From Salegentibacter salinarum (GTDB lineage Bacteria; Bacteroidota; Bacteroidia; Flavobacteriales; Flavobacteriaceae), in NCBI RefSeq assembly GCF_900168115.1, contig NZ_FUZC01000016.1:1-64000 (forward strand): a stretch of DNA of 64,000 nt. Direction: 5' to 3'. The notes under the pieces are model-generated. The model was not told the DNA's origin, did not search any database, and saw only the letters and a program-made list of their open reading frames with translations. The translations under genes and the position numbers were made by a program. Below are positions 28,845-36,834 of this stretch, in pieces (the first letter of the stretch is position 1; each line of letters starts with the position of its first letter).

Positions 28845-28890
28845 AACTCACGATTAACTCTCAAATTCACCGTGAACTCACGATTAACTC
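28845..28890. repeat. Pair of 16-bp direct repeats beside the tRNA
   Basis: AACTCACGATTAACTC occurs at 28845-28860 and again at 28875-28890, 30 bp apart. The repeats lie between the recombinase remnant and the tRNA-Pro, where integrase arm-type binding sites or attachment-site parts are expected. No third copy was seen in the window. Confidence 0.6.
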
Positions 28891-28894
28891 ACAT

Positions 28895-28942
28895 AAAAAG
28901 AAAGGGTAACTACATGAAAACCATATAATTACCCTTTTTTTA
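28895..28942 (-). terminator. Terminator downstream of tRNA-Pro
   Basis: AAAGGGTAA at 28901-28909 pairs with TTACCCTTT at 28929-28937, and flanking A- and T-runs extend the stem. On the minus strand it ends in TTTCTTTTTAT, so it can terminate the tRNA transcript. T-runs on both sides make it potentially bidirectional. The 19-nt loop is long. Confidence 0.5.
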
Positions 28943-28961
28943 TGTTAAAATATAACTTGTA

Positions 28962-29039
<78 letters not shown>

Positions 29040-29337
29040 ATTGTTCTTATCTGCTCAAATTTCATCTTTTAGAATTCCTTATTTAAAAGATCTTTTTTGT
29101 CGAATTACTTGCCTTGAGCTAGCCTAAGTCATCTATGTAATTCAGGCCACAAATTAAAGGGCTTATTTACTATTATCAAAGCGAAATCTTCCTTTTTTAA
29201 GAACTAATCTATAAAACCATATTGCTCAATTAGTTTAAATCTTCCTTTATTTAAAAGTGGATAAATTATGGAAACTCAATTCTAAAAAAACTGACAGTAC
29301 AAAAATTAAGAAACGGTAATATTCATCTATTTTTTTC
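29040..29337. other. Intergenic region without recognised features
   Basis: About 300 bp of AT-rich DNA lie between tRNA-Pro and the end of the alpha/beta hydrolase gene. It presumably carries the tRNA promoter. I found no open frame, repeat or clear terminator. Confidence 0.4.
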
Positions 29338-30234
29338 TTATCGCGGAAGAATTTGTTTAGATTCTTGAATAATTTCTTCCAGTTTCGCGACTATTTTCAT
29401 CGGTTTTTCTTCCTGTAGAAAATGACGCGAACTTAATTGATGAATGTTAGATAACCCCGCTGCTTCTTTTATTTCTTGCCCATGATGGTCAAGGGTGAGA
29501 AAAGGATCGTCTGCACCCCAAACTGCCTGTATAGGATAAGGCACATTTTGTACTGCTTTATAGCATAAACTTCTAAATTCTTCTGAATTATCAAAACTTC
29601 TCATAATTTTTAAAAAAGCATCGCCCCCATCAGACCGCTTTAAAATATCTACATAAGCATTAATCTCGTTCTCTGGAATTGCCGAGCTATCGTTTACGCC
29701 CATTTTATTAAACATGATTTGCCAGGTAGGATATTGTATGGTGGCCAATTCAATTTCACCCAATGCAGGTTTTTCAAAAGGGCGCATAGGCCATGGCTTT
29801 TTAAAATTCACCCCATCTATCCAGGTATTAAGAACAGTAATTGACAAAATCTTATCTCTATTTTCTGCCGCCAGTGTAAATCCAATGGGGCCTCCTATAT
29901 CGTGAATAAGTAGGTGGTATTTAACCAAACCTAAACTTTTAGCTGCTTCAGCGCAAAATTTGGCTAAAGAAGAAAATGAATAATCAAAATCTTCCGGTCT
30001 GTCAGAAAAGCCTAAACCAGGAAAATCGATAGCTACTCCCCTATATCCTTTGTCGGCTAATACGGGAACGATATTTCGATATAAAAAAGAAGAAGTAGGT
30101 ACGCCATGTAGACATAATACAGCTTCACCTTTACCCTGATCCAGGGCAAAACATTGAAGACCCTTAACATTAAAATATTTCCCGGAAGCTTCGTGCTTCT
30201 CGATAACCGATTCAATAGAATTTTTCCCACTCAT
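29338..30234 (-). CDS. Alpha/beta hydrolase of the haloalkane dehalogenase / epoxide hydrolase type
   Basis: The 298-aa protein has an Asp nucleophile at residue 112 in the elbow LLIHDIGGPIG. The oxyanion-hole motif is CLHGVPTSSF at 41-50. WGADDPFL near 245 supplies the acid and SSRHFLQEE near 272 the histidine. An Asp nucleophile rather than Ser separates these enzymes from esterases and indicates hydrolysis through an alkyl-enzyme ester, so an epoxide or haloalkane is likely. No halide-binding Trp follows the nucleophile directly (Ile is there), so epoxide or another substrate may be more likely. No signal peptide. It is a single gene with an upstream neighbour in the opposite direction. 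Confidence 0.8.
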   Translation of the reverse strand: MSGKNSIESVIEKHEASGKYFNVKGLQCFALDQGKGEAVLCLHGVPTSSFLYRNIVPVLADKGYRGVAIDFPGLGFSDRPEDFDYSFSSLAKFCAEAAKSLGLVKYHLLIHDIGGPIGFTLAAENRDKILSITVLNTWIDGVNFKKPWPMRPFEKPALGEIELATIQYPTWQIMFNKMGVNDSSAIPENEINAYVDILKRSDGGDAFLKIMRSFDNSEEFRSLCYKAVQNVPYPIQAVWGADDPFLTLDHHGQEIKEAAGLSNIHQLSSRHFLQEEKPMKIVAKLEEIIQESKQILPR

Positions 30235-30583
30235 AATATAAGGTTTGTTCTAATTTAATAAAACTAAAAATTATATAAAGAGATTATGATTGGAATTGGG
30301 TTGTTGGATATTCAATAAAGGAAGAGTTTGTGATTTAGAATAAGGTAGTTAAACATATCTTTGAATTAAGACAAAGAATGTTAAACTCCCTCGAAACAAG
30401 CTCAAGTGGCATTCATAGGTAACAACTTTTCAATTTACGAATGAAACTACGCGGCATTCAAATTTGATTACGAGTAAATCTTCCGATTTCCACAAGTTCG
30501 TAAAATTCAAACAGAATGTTATTTTTTTCTTAGATGACGTTAAAACTTTTAGTCATTCATTACAATAAATTTAAATTGTAAGT
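30235..30583. other. Divergent intergenic region between hydrolase and permease genes
   Basis: It should contain promoters for both genes. A TATCTTTG at 30356-30363 matches the -7 consensus toward the permease but without a well-spaced TTG. Just before the permease start, TTACAAT and ATTGTAA (30560-30581) form an inverted repeat with an 8-bp spacer, which could be an operator or a leader hairpin. Nothing else is evident. Confidence 0.3.
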
Positions 30584-31822
30584 ATGGGAGAAAAGAAACT
30601 TAAAAGGTCTCTGGGATTATGGGACATCTTAATGTTTGGAATTGGTGGTATTGTAGGTGCCGGTATTTATGCAATTATAGGAGAAGCAGCAGCGCTTGGG
30701 GGGAATATGCTTTGGCTAAGTTTTATTATTGCTGCAACAGTGGCTCTTTTAACGGGATTATCTTACGCCGAATTTGTTAGTCGGTTCCCCGATTCCGGTG
30801 GAAGTTTTGAATATATTAAGCAAAGCCTGGGCAAAAAGCCGGCTTTTTTTATGTCTATTTTTATGGTATTTACCGGTGTGGTGGCAGCCGCTGCCATAGC
30901 TATTAGCTTTGCCAGTTACCTAAATAGATTATGGGATCTTCCGGCGTGGATAATTGTAATAGGTATAGTTGCATTAATGGCCCTATTCAATATCTTTGGC
31001 GCTAAATACAGTTCTTATTATAATTCAGTCGCTACGGTTATAACCCTCGCGGGACTTGCGGCAGTTATTGCAGTTTGTATTCCCGAATTTGGCTCTACAG
31101 ATCTAACCAAGCTTAATGATTCTGGCTGGAATGGAGTTATAGCCGGTAGTGCTTTAATTTTCTTTAGTTATATAGGATTTGAAGATCTGGTGAAAATGGC
31201 AGAAGAAACCAAAAACCCTGAAAAGAATATGCCTAAAGGTGTACTTTTAAGTGGTTTGGCTGTCCTTGTTTTATATGTTCTAATCGCCATAAGTTCAGTT
31301 AGTGTTCTAGACTGGCAAAAACTTTCAGAATCCGAAGGTCCCTTGGCTGCAGTAATAGAAACTAAATTGGGTACAGCTGGTGCTACGGGACTCGTTGTAG
31401 TAGCTCTTTTCGCAACCAGCAAAACTATTCTGAGTAATATCCTGGGAACCTCCCGCCTACTCTATGATGTCGCCCGGGATAGCGAAGTAAACTGGTTAAA
31501 AAAGTTTACCACTATTTCAGGAATAGGAAATGCTCCAAATTACGCCATTATTGCCATAGCACTGATGGCTATTGGCTTCGGACTGCTCGGAGATTTAAAA
31601 ATGGTGGCCAGTATCAGTAACATCTTTATTTTTATTGTTTTTGGAATGGTGAATTTTTCTTTATTAATTTTTCGGTATAAAAACAGAATGAATAATAAAA
31701 AAGCTCCTTTTCATATTCCTCTAAATGTAAATAACATTCCGATTCCTACTGTTATTGCCTTGCTTACTATCCTGATTTTATTTGGTTACAACCTTTACAA
31801 CCTAACCCAGGGAAATATGTAA
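30584..31822 (+). CDS. APC-family amino acid permease
   Basis: The 412-aa integral membrane protein has about twelve helices. The first helix carries the APC substrate-binding motif GIGGIVGAGIYAIIG. FSYIGFEDLVKMAEETKNPEKNMP near residue 195 is the consensus loop of the APC superfamily. It likely imports one or more amino acids, coupled to proton movement. The start is fixed by the ATG at 30584, followed at once by a basic stretch (GEKKLKRSLGLWDI). The gene is alone and convergent with nadB. Substrate specificity cannot be told. Confidence 0.92.
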   Translation: MGEKKLKRSLGLWDILMFGIGGIVGAGIYAIIGEAAALGGNMLWLSFIIAATVALLTGLSYAEFVSRFPDSGGSFEYIKQSLGKKPAFFMSIFMVFTGVVAAAAIAISFASYLNRLWDLPAWIIVIGIVALMALFNIFGAKYSSYYNSVATVITLAGLAAVIAVCIPEFGSTDLTKLNDSGWNGVIAGSALIFFSYIGFEDLVKMAEETKNPEKNMPKGVLLSGLAVLVLYVLIAISSVSVLDWQKLSESEGPLAAVIETKLGTAGATGLVVVALFATSKTILSNILGTSRLLYDVARDSEVNWLKKFTTISGIGNAPNYAIIAIALMAIGFGLLGDLKMVASISNIFIFIVFGMVNFSLLIFRYKNRMNNKKAPFHIPLNVNNIPIPTVIALLTILILFGYNLYNLTQGNM

Positions 31823-31857
31823 GTTGAAATTTTATAAAACTTAAGGATAGTTTGATA

Positions 31858-33390
31858 TCAATTAGAAAATTTATAGGTTTTCTTTTTATTAAAAAACTTG
31901 CTTTTAATCGCATGTTCAAGTATGATGATGGCTGTTTGAATCATATTTTTCAGCTCAAAAAATTCCAAATACTTATTCTTACATAATTTTTCAAGTTTTT
32001 CATCTAAAAAATTCAATTTCACCAACGCTTTCTTCTTTTCATTTTCTTCGGAAGTATAAAGCAAGTTATAGCTCATAAGGTGATTTAGCTCTTTTTCGAA
32101 CTTATTTAGAATATCATTTTCTTCTTTGCTTTGATCAATTTGAAGAGCCGCTTCCTGCTGAAGCTTCTCTACCAGAATTGAATCCAACTTTTCTACCACC
32201 TTACCTGCGGCCTGGTGAGAAAATACAAGTGCTTCCAGCAGAGAGTTTGAAGCCAATCTGTTGGCCCCATGCAAACCGGTGTGTGCACATTCTCCCGAAG
32301 CATAAAGTTGATTAATACTGGTCCTGGCAAATTTATCTACCTGAATGCCGCCGCACTGGTAATGAGCAGCAGGCACTATGGGGATAAGATCATTTTCATA
32401 ATTAATACCTTCGTCCAGACAATGTTGTACAATGGTTGGAAAATGATTTTTGAAAGCTTCTGGATTAAGATGTCTGCAATCCAGAAATACCGATTTTTTA
32501 CCTGATCGTTGTAATTCTCTCATAATTGCTTCAGAAACTATATCGCGGGTCGCAAGTTCTCCGTGAGTATCATATTTAAAAAGGAATCTATTTCCGGTAC
32601 TGTCAACTAGGTGGGCTCCAAAACCTCTAACTGCTTCAGAAATAAGGAACAAAGAATGCTGATTTTTCGTATAAAGAGCGGTGGGATGAAATTGAATAAA
32701 ATTCATATTTGATATTTTTGCGCCCGCTCTGTGCGCCATAGCAATTCCGTCTCCTGTAGCCACTAAAGGATTCGTAGTATTTTCAAATATTCTTCCACTT
32801 CCGCCGGTTGCCAAAAATGTAATGCGAGAACTAATGCTTACCTCTTCAGCCATTTTCCTTTCTATCGCCCTTACTCCTATGCAGGTGGTAGATGATTCTT
32901 GCTTTTTCAGAATTATATCGGTTACAAAATAATGATCGTAAAAAATAATATTTGAATAAGATGCTGCTTTTTGAAGCAATTTTGTCTCCATTTCTTTCCC
33001 GGTAAGGTCCTGATGATGTACAATTCGTTTTTGCGAATGTCCGCCTTCCAGTCCCAGTTCCAGTTCTCCCAGTTCATTAGCGTCAAAGCTGGTGCCCCAG
33101 TTAATAAGCTCGTACAATCTCTCCGGGGCCTGCGAAATTACCATTTTTACAATTTCGGGATCATTTATGCCTTTGCCGGCTTTCATTGTGTCCTCTATAT
33201 GTTGCTCAAAACTATCTCTTATTTTATCGACCACTACCGCAATCCCACCTTGCGCTTTAATAGTATTCCCAACATCATTATTACTCTTTGTAAGCACGTG
33301 AATAGTGGCTTCAGGTTTTGCTGTAGCCACCTTAATTGCAAATGATAATCCGGCAATTCCAGAACCTATAACTAAAACATCTGTTTTCAT
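31858..33390 (-). CDS. nadB: L-aspartate oxidase
   Basis: This 510-aa flavoprotein oxidises L-aspartate to iminoaspartate for NAD synthesis. The FAD dinucleotide fold is VIGSGIAGLSFAIK at residues 6-19. The segments KAQGGIAVV, EGGHSQKRIVHHQDLTG and HFHPTA-like NFIQFHPTALY match the succinate dehydrogenase/aspartate oxidase family. ASGECAHTGLHGANRLASNSL holds the C-terminal FAD and substrate contacts. The C-terminal helical extension is longer than in E. coli in basic residues but otherwise normal. It starts 3 bp after nadA, so the two enzymes, which pass on an unstable intermediate, are made together. Confidence 0.97.
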   Translation of the reverse strand: MKTDVLVIGSGIAGLSFAIKVATAKPEATIHVLTKSNNDVGNTIKAQGGIAVVVDKIRDSFEQHIEDTMKAGKGINDPEIVKMVISQAPERLYELINWGTSFDANELGELELGLEGGHSQKRIVHHQDLTGKEMETKLLQKAASYSNIIFYDHYFVTDIILKKQESSTTCIGVRAIERKMAEEVSISSRITFLATGGSGRIFENTTNPLVATGDGIAMAHRAGAKISNMNFIQFHPTALYTKNQHSLFLISEAVRGFGAHLVDSTGNRFLFKYDTHGELATRDIVSEAIMRELQRSGKKSVFLDCRHLNPEAFKNHFPTIVQHCLDEGINYENDLIPIVPAAHYQCGGIQVDKFARTSINQLYASGECAHTGLHGANRLASNSLLEALVFSHQAAGKVVEKLDSILVEKLQQEAALQIDQSKEENDILNKFEKELNHLMSYNLLYTSEENEKKKALVKLNFLDEKLEKLCKNKYLEFFELKNMIQTAIIILEHAIKSKFFNKKKTYKFSN

Positions 33391-33393
33391 AAT

Positions 33394-34338
33394 TTATAGT
33401 TCCATCATACGTTTTATTGGTCTGTGAGCAGCTTTCATCAATCTTTCCTTCAGTATTATTTCGGGCGATTCATCTTTTAGACAAGCCTTTAATTTTTGTA
33501 ACGTATTCATTTTCATAAAAGCACATTCACTGCATGCACAGCTATTATCTTCTTTTGCCGGTACCGGAATTAAGGTTTTATTAGGTACATCCATTTGCAT
33601 TTGATGGAGGATTCCTGCCTCGGTAGCGACAATAAAGGTATCCTGCTGACTGGATTTTACGAAATTGAGCATTCCCGACGTTGATCCTATGTAATTTGAA
33701 ATTTTAAGTATATGCTCTTCTGATTCTGGATGAGCAATAATTTTAGCCAAAGGATACTTGGCGTATAATTCCAGCAATTTATCTATAGAAAAAGCTTCAT
33801 GAACAATACACGCGCCATCCCAGAGTAACATTTCCCTGCCGGTTTTTTCAATTAAATATCGTCCCAGGTTCTTATCGGGAGCAAAAATGATTGACTTATC
33901 TAAAGCAATGGAGTTTATCACTCTTTCAGCATTAGAAGAGGTACAAACCACATCACTCATTGCCTTAATTTCAGCAGAACAATTAATATAAGTGACCACA
34001 GCGTGGTTAGGATATTGTTCTTTTAATTCCTGAAAAGCTTCAGGAGGGCAACTTTCAGCTAAAGAGCAACCGGCGTTAATATCGGGTAAAAGAACTTTTT
34101 TAGACGGATTCAGGATCTTGGCAGTTTCTGCCATAAAATGTACGCCGGCAAAAACAATAATATCAGCATTGGTGGTAGCAGCTTTTTTCGCCAGCTCCAA
34201 ACTATCACCTACAAAATCGGCGATCTCCTGGATTTCCGGTTCCTGATAATAATGAGCCAGGATCACGGCATTTTTTGCTTTTTTTAATATTGAAATCTCG
34301 TTTTGTAGTGATATATTATTTTCCGTTAACACACTCAT
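33394..34338 (-). CDS. nadA: Quinolinate synthase
   Basis: This 314-aa 4Fe-4S enzyme condenses iminoaspartate with dihydroxyacetone phosphate to form quinolinate. AVILAHYYQEPEIQEIADFVGDSLELA, split between the first helix and strand, is the N-terminal signature. The three cluster-binding cysteines are expected in YINCSAEIKA, CIVHEAF and the CACSECAF segment near the C-terminus. PESEEHILKISNYIGSTSGM is also conserved. Length and motifs are normal. It is the first gene of the nadA-nadB operon. Confidence 0.97.
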   Translation of the reverse strand: MSVLTENNISLQNEISILKKAKNAVILAHYYQEPEIQEIADFVGDSLELAKKAATTNADIIVFAGVHFMAETAKILNPSKKVLLPDINAGCSLAESCPPEAFQELKEQYPNHAVVTYINCSAEIKAMSDVVCTSSNAERVINSIALDKSIIFAPDKNLGRYLIEKTGREMLLWDGACIVHEAFSIDKLLELYAKYPLAKIIAHPESEEHILKISNYIGSTSGMLNFVKSSQQDTFIVATEAGILHQMQMDVPNKTLIPVPAKEDNSCACSECAFMKMNTLQKLKACLKDESPEIILKERLMKAAHRPIKRMMEL

Positions 34339-34701
34339 TATAATGGTTTTTAGAGAAAAAAGTATTCAGAATTTTTTGAAAACCTAAACTTCTGAGACTT
34401 TCAGAAGTATATAACCGAATAAAACCACTGCGGAACAAGCTCCATTAATTGCAAGCAATTATTTAATTTCAAGGTAAGCCCCGGAGCATTAACTTTCGAT
34501 TATCGAGTAAAACTAAAGCGATTTTATTCTTCGTTTTATGACCCTAATCAGAAAAAAGAGAATTCTTATAAATTCTGAATTTTTTTCACGATGAGAAATT
34601 GAATTTCTAAAGCTATTTATACAAATTATCGGAATGTGACTGCGATCATAAATTTTTGTATGCCTTAAAATCTTTCTTTGTAAAAATTAAATTTTACGAA
34701 A
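34339..34701. other. Intergenic region upstream of nadA and the DUF438 pseudogene
   Basis: This 363-bp divergent region should hold the nadA promoter. I see no NiaR/NrtR-like palindrome that I can support, no open frame and no structured RNA. Confidence 0.35.
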
Positions 34702-35664
34702 ATGAATGAAACGATTGATACTTCTAAACTAGTTGCAGGACACCCGGTAAGTGTTTATTTTAAGGAAAAAGAATTGATAAAATTACTTACTGAAGAACTA
34801 AAGGATACAGATCCATCAAGTGAATATCAAAAGTTCTATAATATTTTTAATCAGTTGCAATCGGTAGAAAGACGATTTGAAAGAAAGGAAAATCAATTAT
34901 TTCCTTTTTTAGAAAAACGAGGCTGGAACAACCCATCACAGGGAATGTGGTCTTTTCACGATACTTTAAGAGAGCAATTTAGATTACTGAGAAAAAAAAT
35001 TGAAGCACGGGAAATAGAAGAAATAGATCAGGATATTCAATATCTTATCAGCGGAATTTTCAGATTGTTATTAATTGAAGAAACAACATTATTCCAAACG
35101 CTCTAAAAATACTAACAGAAGAAGACTGGACAAAAGTACGTGCCGGCGAAAAGAAATAGGTTGGATGTTACCGCAGGTTCCCCCGGTCTTTCCTAATAAG
35201 GAATACGTGCATCCCAGCCAGATTTCACCAAAAGAGAACTTCCATTTTCGCTAGAGAATACCGCCCATTACGATGAAGGTTATATGACGGTTGAGCAGGT
35301 TAACCTGCTTCTTAAAACTATGCCGTTAGACCTTACTTATGTTGATGAAAATGATAAAGTGATATTCTATAACCGCGGAGAAGAACGCGTTTTCCCCAGA
35401 AGTGCAGGTATTATTGGCCGGGAAGTAAAGTTCTGTCATCCTCCAAAAAGTGTAGGAACTGTTTTAAAAATTCTTGAGGAATTTAGAAAAGGAACTAAAA
35501 GTGAATCATCTTTCTGGATTAATTTTAAAAGTAGACTTATCTACATCAGGTATTTTGCTGTTCGTGATGCGCAGAAGAAATATAAAGGCGTTATTGAAAT
35601 GTCTCAGGATATTACTGATATTAAGAATATAGAAGGAGAAAAACGCTTACTGGACTGGGATTAA
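34702..35664 (+). pseudogene. DUF438/hemerythrin-like/PAS protein, broken by frameshifts
   Basis: The stretch encodes, in several frames, one protein of the DUF438 family. The first frame (134 aa) gives AGHPVSVYFKEKEL and RKENQLFPFLEKRGW with MWSFHDTLREQF, the hemerythrin-like domain with its His and Glu ligands. The protein continues in other frames with ALKILTEEDWTKVRAGE, then EIGWMLPQVPPVFPNKEYV, then from 35284 a PAS domain (DLTYVDENDKVIFYNRG) to GEKRLLDWD, the usual C-terminus. At least two frame changes lie between about 35090 and 35280, plus stops. Family members are thought to sense oxygen, nitric oxide or redox state. Short separate proteins remain possible, but the pieces look like a recent decay product. 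Confidence 0.8.
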
Positions 35665-35829
35665 GAATTAGGTAATCACTAAGTGATTAAAAGAATCCCC
35701 ACGAGGAAACTAGACAACAAGCTTATGCCTTTGTATTAGGAAACAAAATAGCAGCCGCTTTTTAAATTGATAATTTTAAAAACCTTTACTTTGCGGAATT
35801 CGATTTCCTTACCTTTTAAATGTACCATC

Positions 35830-36606
35830 ATGAAATATTCTGCCAATTTTAAAACTTTACTTCCCCTATTCCTTTTAATTATCGTTCCCTTGCTGAGCCT
35901 GGCTCAGGAACAGGAATATTATGAACTCAAGGTTTATGAATTCGAAAACGATGAGCAGATAGAAAAGACAGAAAATTACCTTCAACAAGCTCTAATGCCC
36001 GGTTTCGAAGAATTGGGAGTGAAAAATATTGGAGTTTTCAAACCAAAGGCCGACAGCCTAAATAAACTGTATGTATTGATCCCTTATACTTCTTTAGAGG
36101 AATTTGGGTCAAAAAATAAAGCCTTCCAGAATTCAGAAATTCTCCAGCAAAAAGGCGGTGAATATATATCGGGATCAAATGATAATCCACCTTATAAAAG
36201 AATGAGTACCATTCTGCTAAAAGCATTTAAAGATATGCCGGTAATGAAACCATCCGTCATAGAGGGGCCAAAAAAAGACCGGGTTTATGAATTAAGAAGT
36301 TACCAATCCTCAACCGAAGCTTTGCTGAAAAATAAAATAAAAATGTTTAATGAAGGTGGGGAAATAGAGCTTTTCGATGAACTGGATTTCAATGCTGTTT
36401 TTTATGGTAAAGTTATAGCAGGACCTGATATGCCAAATCTAATGTACCTCACAACATTCAGCGACCGGAAATCAAGAGACGAGCACTGGGAAAGCTTTGG
36501 AAATTCTCCTGTATGGAAAAAAATGGAAATTATACCCGAATACCAGGGCAATGTTTCTCAAATAGATATTCACTTTTTATATCCTACTGAATATTCTGAT
36601 TATTAA
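35830..36606 (+). CDS. Secreted NIPSNAP-domain protein
   Basis: I start the protein at the ATG at 35830, which gives a clean signal peptide (LLPLFLLIIVPLLSLAQ) and 258 aa; the longer frame from 35767 would bury it. Two ferredoxin-like NIPSNAP repeats follow: YYELKVYEFENDEQIEKTENYL at about 30-50, and RVYELRSYQSSTEALLKNKIKMF at about 150-170. The second repeat ends with TTFSDRKSRDEHWESF. Proteins of this kind in Bacteroidota are periplasmic or exported with unknown function, often beside catabolic genes. It stands alone before the nitrate cluster. Confidence 0.85.
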   Translation: MKYSANFKTLLPLFLLIIVPLLSLAQEQEYYELKVYEFENDEQIEKTENYLQQALMPGFEELGVKNIGVFKPKADSLNKLYVLIPYTSLEEFGSKNKAFQNSEILQQKGGEYISGSNDNPPYKRMSTILLKAFKDMPVMKPSVIEGPKKDRVYELRSYQSSTEALLKNKIKMFNEGGEIELFDELDFNAVFYGKVIAGPDMPNLMYLTTFSDRKSRDEHWESFGNSPVWKKMEIIPEYQGNVSQIDIHFLYPTEYSDY

Positions 36607-36784
36607 TACACGATCATAATACAGGTAGTAAAACATAATCATTCAATAAATAAAGATACTGTGTCACTTCCGGTATAATAAATTTCAGGAAAACCCATTT
36701 TAGCCATTTACAAAATACTAATCTGTTATTTCTAAGCTTACATTTTTCACAATACCATTTTTCTGCGCAGAAATTTAAATTTAA

Positions 36785-36800
36785 TACGTATAAATACGTA
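36785..36800. promoter_or_regulatory. Nitrate-regulon palindrome upstream of nirB
   Basis: TACGTATAAATACGTA has perfect 7-bp arms around a 2-bp centre. It lies 34 bp before the nirB ATG and just upstream of TAAATTTG (36809-36816), a perfect -7 element, so it occupies the place of the -33 box. This suggests activator-dependent transcription. Related elements occur upstream of narK and cobA. Confidence 0.6.
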
Positions 36801-36808
36801 TTTTTCTT

Positions 36809-36816
36809 TAAATTTG
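36809..36816 (+). promoter_or_regulatory. Candidate -7 element of the nirB promoter
   Basis: TAAATTTG matches the flavobacterial TAnnTTTG consensus exactly and lies 18 bp before the nirB start codon. No TTG is found at the right distance upstream; the palindrome occupies that place. Confidence 0.45.
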
Positions 36817-36834
36817 ATTTAAACTTACGTAGTT

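Noticed and set aside
28845-28890. CRISPR array
   Set aside because: Only two 16-bp repeats, too short, and no cas genes anywhere in the window.
30356-30363. TATCTTTG as the permease promoter
   Set aside because: No TTG at proper spacing and about 220 bp from the start codon; kept only as a mention.
35284-35664. Separate PAS-domain gene
   Set aside because: It is the C-terminal portion of the frameshifted DUF438 gene; upstream family sequence continues in other frames.
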